The notes under the pieces were generated by a model. The model had not been told where the DNA came from, searched no databases, and saw nothing but the letters and a program-made list of their open reading frames with translations. A program made the translations under genes and the position numbers. A DNA stretch of 64,000 nt from Pseudomonas frederiksbergensis (GTDB lineage: Bacteria; Pseudomonadota; Gammaproteobacteria; Pseudomonadales; Pseudomonadaceae): the NCBI RefSeq assembly GCF_003732665.1, contig NZ_MOBP01000016.1:1-64000 (forward strand), in the 5' to 3' direction. This document shows positions 25,854 through 34,194 of the stretch, one piece after another. Each line of letters begins with the position of its first letter. Position 1 is the stretch's first letter.

Positions 25854-26102
25854 AGAGCCTGTTATTTATAGCCGATCAATCTATGCCCGTTATATATGGA
25901 AGTTCTGATCAATCATTCTGTACTGCAAACAATCGGCAAAACTTGCGAAAACCCAAAAGCGAACTAACTTAAAAACCTCACCGCATTCAGCATTATTTCC
26001 TCACAACCCCGCCAACGCCTCTGGAATGGGGATTTCCAGCGATACATCTATGCGCGCTAATAGTTCATAAGTCTTTCATTAACAATGGAATGTGCCCATG
26101 CA

Positions 26103-26116
26103 CTGATCTATGTCAG
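26103..26116. promoter_or_regulatory. Weak candidate Anr/Fnr box upstream of arcD
   Basis: CTGAT CTAT GTCAG resembles TTGAT-N4-ATCAA in its inner bases, with mismatches at both ends and in the right half. Its centre is about 68 bp from the arcD start. A -10-like GATTTA lies at 26135-26140. In P. aeruginosa the arc operon needs Anr, which motivates the call. Confidence 0.4.
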
Positions 26117-26177
26117 TTGATTGAACAGTTAACAGATTTAGTCTGCTGTCTCTCTTCTCCTGCACTGGAGTCATGCA

Positions 26178-27605
26178 ATGTCTGCAACCCCCGGAAAACT
26201 AAGACTCGGCGCACTGGTAGCGCTGGTTGTCGGCTCAATGATTGGTGGCGGGATCTTCTCTTTGCCGCAAAACATGGCCGCCAGTGCGGACGTCGGCGCG
26301 GTGTTGATCGGTTGGGCGATTACGGCGGTGGGCATGCTGACCCTCGCCTTCGTCTTTCAAACCCTGGCCAATCGCAAACCGGACCTGGACGGCGGGGTCT
26401 ACGCCTACGCCAAGGCCGGTTTCGGCGACTACATGGGTTTCTCGTCGGCCTGGGGTTACTGGATCAGTGCGTGGCTGGGCAACGTCGGTTACTTCGTGTT
26501 GCTGTTCAGCACCCTCGGTTACTTCTTCCCGATTTTTGGCGAAGGCAACACCGTCGCCGCAGTGATCGGTGCTTCGGTACTGCTCTGGGCTGTGCACTTC
26601 CTGGTGTTGCGCGGGATCAAGGAAGCGGCGTTCATCAACCTGGTGACCACCGTCGCCAAGGTCGTGCCGCTGCTGCTGTTTGTGATGATCGCGGTGTTCG
26701 CCTTCAAACTGGACATCTTCACCGCTGACATCTGGGGCAGCCAAAACACCACCCTGGGCAGCGTGATGAACCAGGTGCGCAACATGATGCTGGTCACCGT
26801 GTGGGTGTTTATCGGCATCGAAGGCGCGAGCATCTTCTCGGCCCGCGCCGAGAAACGCAGCGACGTCGGTAAAGCCACCGTGATCGGCTTCATCACCGTG
26901 CTGTTGTTCCTGGTGCTGGTGAACGTGTTGTCGCTGGGGATCATGACCCAACCGGAACTGGCCAAGTTGCAGAACCCGTCGATGGCGGCGGTGCTGGAAC
27001 ATGTGGTCGGCCATTGGGGCGCGGTACTGATCAGCGTCGGCCTGATCATCTCGTTGCTCGGCGCGTTGCTGTCGTGGGTGCTGCTGTGTGCGGAGATCAT
27101 GTTCGCCGCCGCCAAGGACCACACCATGCCGGCGTTCCTGCGCAAGGAAAACGCCAACCACGTGCCGGTCAATGCCCTGTGGCTGACCAACGCCATGGTC
27201 CAGGTGTTTCTGATCATCACGCTGTTTTCCGCCAGCACTTACCTGTCACTGATCTACCTCGCCACTTCGATGATTCTGGTGCCGTACCTGTGGTCGGCGG
27301 CCTATGCGTTGCTGCTGGCGGTGCGCGGCGAAACCTATGAGAACGCCCTGGCCGAGCGCAAAAAAGACTTGATCATCGGTGGTGTCGCCGTGATTTACGC
27401 GGTCTGGCTGCTGTATGCCGGCGGCATCAAATACCTGCTGCTGTCCGCCCTGCTCTATGCCCCCGGCGCGATCCTGTTCGCCAAGGCCAAGCTCGAAGTG
27501 GGCAAACCGGTTTTCACCAATGTCGAGAAGCTGATTTTCGCCGCCGTCGCCGTCGGCGCCCTGATCGCGGCCTACGGGCTGTATGCCGGCTTCCTGACTC
27601 TGTAA
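26178..27605 (+). CDS. arcD: Arginine/ornithine antiporter
   Basis: The 475-residue APC-superfamily carrier has about 12-13 hydrophobic segments, starting with GALVALVVGSMIGGGIFSLP, the family's first helix and substrate loop. It swaps external arginine for ornithine made by the arginine deiminase pathway, so fermentation costs no transport energy. It heads arcDABC, with GGAG 7 bp before the ATG and arcA starting 26 bp after its stop. Confidence 0.95.
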   Translation: MSATPGKLRLGALVALVVGSMIGGGIFSLPQNMAASADVGAVLIGWAITAVGMLTLAFVFQTLANRKPDLDGGVYAYAKAGFGDYMGFSSAWGYWISAWLGNVGYFVLLFSTLGYFFPIFGEGNTVAAVIGASVLLWAVHFLVLRGIKEAAFINLVTTVAKVVPLLLFVMIAVFAFKLDIFTADIWGSQNTTLGSVMNQVRNMMLVTVWVFIGIEGASIFSARAEKRSDVGKATVIGFITVLLFLVLVNVLSLGIMTQPELAKLQNPSMAAVLEHVVGHWGAVLISVGLIISLLGALLSWVLLCAEIMFAAAKDHTMPAFLRKENANHVPVNALWLTNAMVQVFLIITLFSASTYLSLIYLATSMILVPYLWSAAYALLLAVRGETYENALAERKKDLIIGGVAVIYAVWLLYAGGIKYLLLSALLYAPGAILFAKAKLEVGKPVFTNVEKLIFAAVAVGALIAAYGLYAGFLTL

Positions 27606-27631
27606 CCGTTTCAATCTGGAGGATCACTGTA

Positions 27632-28888
27632 ATGACCACGGAAAAAGTGAAGCTCGGCGTGCATTCCGAAGCCGGCAAACTGCGCAAAGTCTTGGTTTGC
27701 TCCCCCGGCCTGGCCCACCAACGGCTGACCCCGAACAACTGCGACGAACTGCTGTTCGACGACGTGCTGTGGGTCGCCCAGGCCAAGCGTGACCATTTCG
27801 ATTTCGTCACCAAGATGCGCGAACGCAATATCGACGTGCTGGAAATGCACAACCTGCTGACTGACATCGTCGCGATTCCCGAAGCCCTGGACTGGATTCT
27901 CGAACGCAAGATCACCGCCAATTCGGTGGGCCTGGGCCTGATCAATGAAGTGGGTTCATGGCTGCGCAGCCTGGAGCCGCGCAAGATCGCCGAATTCCTG
28001 ATTGGCGGTGTATCGGCGGATGACCTGCCGAACAGCTTCGGCGGCAAGACCATCGAGATGTTCCGCGACTTCCTCGGCCACTCCAGCTTCATTCTGCCGC
28101 CGCTGCCCAACACCCAGTTCACCCGCGACACCACGTGCTGGATCTTCGGTGGCGTGACCCTGAACCCGATGTACTGGCCGGCGCGCCGTCAGGAAACCCT
28201 GCTGGCCAGCGCCATCTACAAATTCCACCCGGAATTCACCAACGCCGACTTCCAGGTCTGGTACGGCGACCCGGATCAGGAGCACGGCAACGCCACGCTC
28301 GAAGGCGGCGACGTGATGCCAATCGGCAACGGCGTGGTGCTGATCGGCATGGGCGAGCGCTCGTCCCGCCAGGCCATCGGCCAACTGGCGCTCAACCTGT
28401 TCAAGCACAACGCCGTTGAGCGGGTGATCGTGGCCGGCCTGCCGAAGTCCCGGGCAGCGATGCACCTGGACACGGTGTTCAGCTTCTGCGACCGCGACCT
28501 GGTGACGATTTTTCCGGAAGTGGTCAACCAGATCGTCGCCTTCACCCTGCGCCCCGACGACAGCAAACCGGGTGGCATCGACGTGCGCCGCGAAGAAACC
28601 AATTTCCTCGACACCGTGGCCGCCGCACTCAATCTCAAAACGCTGCGCGTGGTGGAAACCGGCGGCAACAGCTTCGCCGCCGAACGCGAGCAATGGGACG
28701 ACGGCAACAACGTGGTGGCCCTGGAACCGGGGGTGGTGATCGGTTACGACCGCAACACCTACACCAACACCCTGCTGCGCAAGGCTGGCGTGGAAGTCAT
28801 CACCATCAGCGCCGGTGAACTGGGCCGGGGCCGTGGCGGCGGCCATTGCATGACCTGCCCGATCATTCGCGACCCTATCGACTATTAA
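27632..28888 (+). CDS. arcA: Arginine deiminase
   Basis: The 418-residue enzyme hydrolyses arginine to citrulline and ammonia. The catalytic Cys is in GGGHCMTCPIIRDP close to the C-terminus; FTRDTTCW and EGGDVMPIG carry the Asp/Glu/His substrate residues. A GGAGG site precedes the ATG. Length and termini match the P. aeruginosa enzyme. Confidence 0.97.
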   Translation: MTTEKVKLGVHSEAGKLRKVLVCSPGLAHQRLTPNNCDELLFDDVLWVAQAKRDHFDFVTKMRERNIDVLEMHNLLTDIVAIPEALDWILERKITANSVGLGLINEVGSWLRSLEPRKIAEFLIGGVSADDLPNSFGGKTIEMFRDFLGHSSFILPPLPNTQFTRDTTCWIFGGVTLNPMYWPARRQETLLASAIYKFHPEFTNADFQVWYGDPDQEHGNATLEGGDVMPIGNGVVLIGMGERSSRQAIGQLALNLFKHNAVERVIVAGLPKSRAAMHLDTVFSFCDRDLVTIFPEVVNQIVAFTLRPDDSKPGGIDVRREETNFLDTVAAALNLKTLRVVETGGNSFAAEREQWDDGNNVVALEPGVVIGYDRNTYTNTLLRKAGVEVITISAGELGRGRGGGHCMTCPIIRDPIDY

Positions 28889-28959
28889 TTTCGTAGCCCT
28901 GCTTCGCGCTTATAAGGCGCGAGGCCGGGGGATAACCGAAACCCAAGGAGATCCAAATC

Positions 28960-29970
28960 ATGGCTTTTAACATGCGCAACCGCAGCTTGCTGAGCTTGAT
29001 GCACCACACCACTCGCGAGCTCAACTACCTGATCGACCTGTCCCGCGACCTCAAACGCGCCAAGTACACCGGCACCGAGCGTGCGCACCTGAAAGGCAAG
29101 AACATCGCGCTGATCTTCGAAAAAACCTCGACCCGCACCCGTTGCGCCTTCGAAGTTGCGGCCCACGACCAGGGCGCCCACGTCACCTACATCGATCCGG
29201 TGTCGTCGCAGATCGGCCATAAAGAAAGCATGAAAGACACCGCCCGCGTGCTGGGCCGGATGTTCGACGCCATCGAGTACCGTGGTTTCGAACAGGAAAT
29301 CGTCGAAGAGCTGGCCAAGTTCGCCGGCGTACCGGTGTTCAACGGCCTGACTGCTGAATTCCACCCGACGCAAATGATCGCCGACACCCTGACCATGCGC
29401 GAGCACAGCGACAAGCCACTGCATGAGATCAGCTACGCCTACCTGGGCGATGCGCGCTACAACATGGGCAATTCGCTGCTGATGATCGGCGCCAAACTCG
29501 GCATGGACGTGCGCATCGGCGCGCCGAAAGCGCTGTGGCCGCATCAGGACTTTATTGACCAGTGCCAAGCCTTCGCCATCGAGAGTGGTGCGCGCATCAC
29601 CATCACCGAAGACCCGAAAGAAGCGGTCAAAGGCGTGGACTTCATCCACACCGACATCTGGGTGTCGATGGGTGAGCCGGTGGAAGCGTGGGACGAGCGC
29701 ATCGAGCAACTGCTGCCGTACCAGGTCAACACCGCGATGATGAAAGCTTCGGGCAACCCGCGGGTGAAGTTCATGCACTGCCTGCCCGCGTTCCATAACA
29801 GCGAAACCAAAGTCGGCAAAGACATCGCCGCACGCTATCCGCACCTGGCCAATGGCGTCGAAGTGACCGAAGAAGTCTTCGAATCCCCGGCCAACATCGC
29901 CTTCGAACAAGCGGAAAACCGCATGCACACGATCAAGGCGATATTGGTCTCGGCGTTGGCGGATATCTAA
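28960..29970 (+). CDS. arcB: Catabolic ornithine carbamoyltransferase
   Basis: The 336-residue enzyme splits citrulline with phosphate into ornithine and carbamoyl phosphate. The carbamoyl-phosphate motif STRTRC (in FEKTSTRTRCAFE) is near residue 55 and the HCLPAFH ornithine-site block near 270. Operon position between arcA and arcC, and the length of 336 against about 305 for anabolic ArgF, favour the catabolic form. AAGGAG lies before the ATG. Confidence 0.96.
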   Translation: MAFNMRNRSLLSLMHHTTRELNYLIDLSRDLKRAKYTGTERAHLKGKNIALIFEKTSTRTRCAFEVAAHDQGAHVTYIDPVSSQIGHKESMKDTARVLGRMFDAIEYRGFEQEIVEELAKFAGVPVFNGLTAEFHPTQMIADTLTMREHSDKPLHEISYAYLGDARYNMGNSLLMIGAKLGMDVRIGAPKALWPHQDFIDQCQAFAIESGARITITEDPKEAVKGVDFIHTDIWVSMGEPVEAWDERIEQLLPYQVNTAMMKASGNPRVKFMHCLPAFHNSETKVGKDIAARYPHLANGVEVTEEVFESPANIAFEQAENRMHTIKAILVSALADI

Positions 29971-30006
29971 GTACCAAACCGGCTCCCCCTGACGAAACAC
30001 GGTCAA

Positions 30007-30096
30007 TGTGGGAGCGGGCTTGCTCGCGAAAGCGGTGTGTCAGGCAACATTGATGGCGACTGACACAGCGCATTCGCGAGCAAGCCCGCTCCCACA
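30007..30096. repeat. REP pair between arcB and arcC
   Basis: Inverted GTGGGAGCGGGCTTGCTCGCGAA copies lie inside the arc operon, 37 bp past the arcB stop. They could shape relative message stability of arcDAB and arcC. Confidence 0.88.
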
Positions 30097-30139
30097 GTGG
30101 ACCGAGTTGTTTGCCAGCTCTTTGTAGAAGGACTGCACC

Positions 30140-31069
30140 ATGCGTATCGTCGTCGCCCTGGGCGGTAACGCCCTGCTCCGCCGTGGTGAACCCATGACCG
30201 CGGACAATCAACGCGCCAACATCCGCGTTGCCACCGAACAGATCGCCAAAATCTACCCAGGCAACCAACTGGTCATCGCCCACGGCAATGGCCCGCAAGT
30301 CGGCCTGCTGTCTCTGCAAGCGGCGGCCTACACCTCGGTGTCGCCTTACCCGCTGGACGTGCTCGGTGCCGAGACCGAAGGCATGATCGGCTACATCATC
30401 GAACAGGAACTGGGCAACCTGCTGGACTTCGAAGTGCCGTTCGCCACGCTGCTGACGCAAGTCGAAGTCGATGCCAAAGACCCGGCATTCCAGAACCCGA
30501 GCAAACCCATCGGCCCGGTCTACTCCAAAGCAGAAGCGGAAAAACTCGCCGCCGAAAAAGGCTGGGCGATTGCCCCGGATGGCGACAAGTATCGGCGCGT
30601 GGTCGCCAGCCCACGGCCGAAACGCATCTTCGAAATCCGCCCGATCAAGTGGCTGCTGGACAAGGGCAGCATCGTGATTTGTGCGGGCGGTGGCGGCATT
30701 CCGACCATGTACGGTGCCAGCGGCCAGCTCGAAGGCGTGGAAGCGGTGATCGACAAGGACCTGTGCTCGGCGCTGCTGGCCGAACAGCTTGAATGCGATT
30801 TGCTGGTGATCGCCACCGACGTCAGCGCCGCGTTTATCGACTTCGGCAAACCCACCCAGAAAGCCATCGCCCAGGCCCACCCCGACGACATGGAAAAACT
30901 CGGCTTCGCCGCCGGCTCCATGGGGCCGAAGGTCCAGGCAGCCTGCGAGTTCGCCCGCCATACTGGCAAAGTCGCGGTCATCGGTTCACTCTCGGACATC
31001 GAAGCGATCGTCCAGGGCAAGGCCGGCACCCGCATCAGCACGGCGACACCTGGCATTACTTACCTTTAA
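30140..31069 (+). CDS. arcC: Carbamate kinase
   Basis: The 309-residue enzyme makes ATP from carbamoyl phosphate and ADP, the energy step of the pathway. VALGGNALLRRGEP at the N-terminus, AHGNGPQVGLL near residue 50 and CAGGGGIPT near 180 are the kinase-fold signatures. GAAGGA precedes the ATG. It closes arcDABC. Confidence 0.96.
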   Translation: MRIVVALGGNALLRRGEPMTADNQRANIRVATEQIAKIYPGNQLVIAHGNGPQVGLLSLQAAAYTSVSPYPLDVLGAETEGMIGYIIEQELGNLLDFEVPFATLLTQVEVDAKDPAFQNPSKPIGPVYSKAEAEKLAAEKGWAIAPDGDKYRRVVASPRPKRIFEIRPIKWLLDKGSIVICAGGGGIPTMYGASGQLEGVEAVIDKDLCSALLAEQLECDLLVIATDVSAAFIDFGKPTQKAIAQAHPDDMEKLGFAAGSMGPKVQAACEFARHTGKVAVIGSLSDIEAIVQGKAGTRISTATPGITYL

Positions 31070-31132
31070 AAAGAAACTCGGCGGCAGGCCCGGGGTCTGC
31101 CGTTCTCCAATGCCTTCGAAGGAGAGATGAAT

Positions 31133-31489
31133 ATGGCCACGTTCGAACCGGGTCACCTGCACATCGAACGCCACGCGTTGAACGACGATGATGTCAGTTA
31201 CAACCTGTGCATTGACTATGAAGTCACCCAGGATCCGGAAAAAGGCATGCAGTTCACCGTGCACGGCAACATCCTGGGCAAGGACATGAAAGAGTCATTT
31301 TTCCTGCCCAAGGATCAGGCCTATAACTTCGCCAGCAACGTGACGAAAATCGCCGAGCAATACGGGGTTCCCAAGACCCATAGCGGCATTGGCTCGGTGC
31401 ACAAGCATTACGACGCGATGTTCGAAGATGTGCGGGTGCAGCTGGATATGAAGTCCGGTGATCCGGTAAAACCCGAACACCTGGAATAA
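31133..31489 (+). CDS. DUF5064 family small protein downstream of arcC
   Basis: The 118-residue acidic soluble protein lacks signal peptide or membrane segment. It begins MATFEPGHLHIERHALN and has a GIGSVHKHYDAMFED segment near the C-terminus. The second of two in-frame ATGs is preferred, since AAGGAG lies 8 bp before it but only 2 bp before the first. It starts 63 bp after arcC with no terminator visible, so it probably shares the arc transcript. Function is unknown. Confidence 0.8.
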   Translation: MATFEPGHLHIERHALNDDDVSYNLCIDYEVTQDPEKGMQFTVHGNILGKDMKESFFLPKDQAYNFASNVTKIAEQYGVPKTHSGIGSVHKHYDAMFEDVRVQLDMKSGDPVKPEHLE

Positions 31490-31512
31490 ATTTCCTGCTG
31501 TAGCGCAACCCT

Positions 31513-31601
31513 GGGGGAGCGGGCTTGCTCGCGAAAGCGGTGGATCAGTCACCATCAATGTTGCCTGACACACAGCTTTCGCGAGCAAGTCCGCTCCCAC
31601 A
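31513..31601. repeat. REP pair
   Basis: Inverted copies, with one-base variants in each, lie 23 bp after the DUF5064 stop. Confidence 0.86.
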
Positions 31602-31638
31602 AGGGATCATCACCAGGCCGAAGTCCTGCGCAGGATTT

Positions 31639-31748
31639 GATCGTTCCCACGCTCTGCGTGGGAATGCCGCAACGGACGCTCCGCGTTCGGCTCTGAAGGG
31701 ACGCGGAGCGTCCCGGGCAGCATTCCCACGCAGAGCGTGGGAACGATC
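31639..31748. repeat. Long palindromic repeat, GATCGTTCCCACGCTCTGCG family
   Basis: Same nested palindrome as at 10852 and 24700. Together with the preceding REP pair it fills most of the gap before gcsR. Confidence 0.86.
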
Positions 31749-31826
31749 ATCCGTCCAGCATTTCACCTAACCCCTCCTCCAAGGCATACTTGCCACCCTC
31801 CGCACTCCAGAATCAAAAACCGCCCC

Positions 31827-33335
31827 ATGCGTATCCACGTCAGCTTTATCGACCGCGTCGGCATTACCCAGGAAGTCCTGGCCTTGCTCGGTGGGCGCAA
31901 TCTCAATCTGGATGCGGTGGAAATGGTTCCGCCCAACGTCTACATCGACGCCCCGACCCTGAGCCCGGAAGTGCTCGACGAGTTGCGCGATGCGTTGCTC
32001 AGCGTACGCGGCGTGCAGGCGATGACGGTGGTCGACATCCTGCCCGGCCAGCGCCGGCACTTGCAGCTCGACGCCTTGCTCGCGGCCATGACCGACCCGG
32101 TACTGGCCTTGGACAGCGCCGGCAAAGTGCTGTTGGCCAACCCGGCGCTGATTGCTCTGTACGGTCGTGAACCTGCCGGTGAAAGCATCGCCGAGTTGTT
32201 TGCCGACCCGGCGCTGCTTGAGACCTTGCTGGAAAACGGCTTCCGCCTGCCGCTGCGGGAAATCACCGTCAACGGCCAGACCTTGCTGCTGGACGCCACG
32301 CCGATCACCGACGCCGGCGCTCTGCTGACTTTGTATCAACCGAGCCGCATCGGCGAACGTCTGTCGGCCCTGCACCACGACCATGCCGAAGGTTTCGACG
32401 CGCTGCTTGGCGAATCTCCGGCCATCCGCACGCTCAAGGCTCGCGCTCAACGTGTGGCCGCCCTCGATGCGCCGCTGTTGATCCAGGGCGAAACCGGCAC
32501 CGGCAAAGAACTGGTGGCCCGAGCCTGTCACGCCATCAGTGCGCGGCACAGTGCTCCGTTCCTGGCGTTGAACTGCGCGGCATTGCCGGAGAACCTCGCC
32601 GAAAGCGAACTGTTCGGCTACGCCCCTGGCGCCTTCACCGGCGCGCAACGGGGCGGTAAACCGGGGCTGATGGAACTGGCCAACCAGGGCACGGTGTTTC
32701 TCGATGAGATTGGCGAGATGTCGCCGTACTTGCAGGCGAAGTTGCTGCGGTTCTTGAACGACGGCAGTTTCCGTCGGGTCGGTGGTGATCGCGAAGTGAA
32801 GGTCAATGTGCGCATCCTCAGCGCCACCCACCGCGACCTGGAAAAAATGGTCAGCGAAGGCACCTTCCGCGAAGACCTGTTCTATCGCCTCAACGTGCTC
32901 AACGTCGAAGTCCCGCCGCTACGCGAACGGGGCCAGGACATTCTGCTGCTGGCCCGCTACTTCATGCAGCAAGCCTGCGCACAAATCCAGCGCCCCGTGT
33001 GTCGCCTCGCGCCGGGCACTTATCCCGCGCTGCTGGGTAACCGCTGGCCGGGGAATGTGCGGCAATTGCAAAACGTGATCTTCCGCGCCGCCGCGATTTG
33101 CGAAAGCAGTCTGGTGGATATTGGGGACCTCGACATCGCCGGCACCTCGGTAGCGCGGCAGAGTGACAGTGAAGTGGATAGCCTCGAACAGGCAATGGAA
33201 GAGTTCGAGAAAACCCTGCTGGAGAAGCTGTACGTCAGCTATCCGTCCACCCGGCAGCTGGCCAGCAGACTGCAAACCTCCCACACCGCGATTGCCCATC
33301 GATTGCGCAAGTACGGCATTCCCAATAAGCCGTAA
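31827..33335 (+). CDS. gcsR: TyrR-like sigma-54-dependent activator of the glycine cleavage operon (GcsR)
   Basis: The 502-residue enhancer-binding protein has an N-terminal ACT domain (IHVSFIDRVGITQEVLALL, residues 2-70), a PAS domain (about 80-185), a sigma-54 AAA+ domain with Walker A GETGTGKE and the sigma-54 contact loop GAFTGA, and a C-terminal TyrR-type HTH (STRQLASRLQTSHTAIAHRL). In P. aeruginosa GcsR senses glycine and switches on gcvH2-gcvP2-glyA2-sdaA-gcvT2. The start at 31827 begins the ACT domain; longer frames run through a palindromic repeat. Confidence 0.93.
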   Translation: MRIHVSFIDRVGITQEVLALLGGRNLNLDAVEMVPPNVYIDAPTLSPEVLDELRDALLSVRGVQAMTVVDILPGQRRHLQLDALLAAMTDPVLALDSAGKVLLANPALIALYGREPAGESIAELFADPALLETLLENGFRLPLREITVNGQTLLLDATPITDAGALLTLYQPSRIGERLSALHHDHAEGFDALLGESPAIRTLKARAQRVAALDAPLLIQGETGTGKELVARACHAISARHSAPFLALNCAALPENLAESELFGYAPGAFTGAQRGGKPGLMELANQGTVFLDEIGEMSPYLQAKLLRFLNDGSFRRVGGDREVKVNVRILSATHRDLEKMVSEGTFREDLFYRLNVLNVEVPPLRERGQDILLLARYFMQQACAQIQRPVCRLAPGTYPALLGNRWPGNVRQLQNVIFRAAAICESSLVDIGDLDIAGTSVARQSDSEVDSLEQAMEEFEKTLLEKLYVSYPSTRQLASRLQTSHTAIAHRLRKYGIPNKP

Positions 33336-33347
33336 GCCCTACTCGGT

Positions 33348-33379
33348 TGATCGTTCCCACGCGAGCGTGGGAACGATCA
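33348..33379. repeat. Short perfect palindrome after gcsR
   Basis: TGATCGTTCCCACGC and its reverse complement meet almost directly. It is a shortened relative of the 10852 family, 12 bp past the gcsR stop. Confidence 0.8.
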
Positions 33380-33386
33380 CCCCCCC

Positions 33387-33468
33387 GTAGGAGCTGCCGA
33401 AGGCTGCGATCTTTTGACTTTAGCCTTGTAGCGCCTGGGACAAGATCGCAGCCTTCGGCAGCTCCTAC
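33387..33468. repeat. Palindromic repeat, GTAGGAGCTGCCGAAGGCTG family
   Basis: Inverted arms of about 28 bp (GTAGGAGCTGCCGAAGGCTG outward) flank about 27 bp. It is the only copy of this family in the window. Confidence 0.85.
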
Positions 33469-33520
33469 GGGGCGTATTCCAATTCAAGAGCTTGTAACCT
33501 GTTTAAAAGCGACCTGCATC

Positions 33521-33538
33521 TGTACTGAAAGCGCTACA
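33521..33538. promoter_or_regulatory. GcsR/TyrR-like site B
   Basis: TGTACTG AAAG CGCTACA, an 18-bp TGTA-N10-TACA element of the TyrR/GcsR type (7-4-7). Confidence 0.6.
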
Positions 33539-33539
33539 G

Positions 33540-33557
33540 CGGAATGATATCGATACA
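33540..33557 (-). promoter_or_regulatory. GcsR-like site B2
   Basis: The minus strand reads TGTATCG ATAT CATTCCG, two mismatches from the GcsR consensus as I recall it (TGTAACG-N4-CGTTCCG). It starts two bases after site B. Confidence 0.55.
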
Positions 33558-33620
33558 CCCTCCTTGGATCACCGCTGTGCAAGGCTTTGATCCCATTACG
33601 CTTTTTTCTTCGCTTCGCGC

Positions 33621-33638
33621 TGTAGCGATTTCGCTACA
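33621..33638. promoter_or_regulatory. GcsR/TyrR-like site C, perfect palindrome
   Basis: TGTAGCGATTTCGCTACA is a perfect 8-2-8 inverted repeat. It lies about 65 bp upstream of the -24 element. Confidence 0.7.
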
Positions 33639-33702
33639 GTCATTCAAAACCCTCGCCATCAAAAAACACTCAAGGCATTGATTTGTAACGACTTAATAAC
33701 CT

Positions 33703-33717
33703 TGGCCGCGATCTTGC
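33703..33717 (+). promoter_or_regulatory. Sigma-54 promoter (-24/-12) of gcvH
   Basis: TGGCCGCGATCTTGC has GG and GC separated by exactly 10 bases and matches the outer parts of TGGCACG-N4-TTGC. Transcription would start near 33729, about 72 bp before gcvH. Confidence 0.78.
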
Positions 33718-33800
33718 TTAGTAACCGCTCATAAAGAAGGGCTTTAGCCCAAGCATTCAATCGCGTCCACCAGACGAGTCTGGCCCCCTTAGGAGTTTCC

Positions 33801-34184
33801 ATGAGCGAGTTGCGTTTTACTGAAGATCACGAATGGCTGCGCACTGAAGCTGACGGTAGCGTCACAGTCGGCATCACCGCTTTCGCGCAGAACGCCTTGG
33901 GCGACGTGGTTTTCGTACAACTGCCTGAGCTGCAGTCCTACGACAAAGGCGCTGAAGCCGCCACCGTGGAATCGGTCAAAGCCGCCAGCGGCGTGTACAT
34001 GCCCCTCGACGGTGAAGTGCTGGAAGTGAACCCGGCGCTCGACAGCAGCCCTGAGCTGGTCAACGAAGATCCACTGGGCGAAGGTTGGTTCTTTCGCTTC
34101 CAGCCAAAAGATGCCTCGGCCGTTGCCAAACTGCTGGATCAGGACGCCTACGACCGTCTGATCAAAGCCAACGCCGACGCCTGA
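33801..34184 (+). CDS. gcvH: Glycine cleavage system H protein
   Basis: The 127-residue lipoyl carrier shuttles the aminomethyl group between P and T proteins and electrons to the L protein. The lipoylated Lys is about residue 60 in VESVKAASGV. AGGAG lies 8 bp before the ATG. First gene of gcvH-gcvP-sdaA-gcvT. The L protein (lpd) is not in this window. Confidence 0.96.
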   Translation: MSELRFTEDHEWLRTEADGSVTVGITAFAQNALGDVVFVQLPELQSYDKGAEAATVESVKAASGVYMPLDGEVLEVNPALDSSPELVNEDPLGEGWFFRFQPKDASAVAKLLDQDAYDRLIKANADA

Positions 34185-34194
34185 GGAAACCGAC

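Noticed and set aside
33564..33582. TTGG-N11-TGC near 33564 as the gcvH sigma-54 promoter
   Set aside because: Spacing between GG and GC is 11 rather than 10, and it is 220 bp from gcvH; the 33703 element fits exactly.
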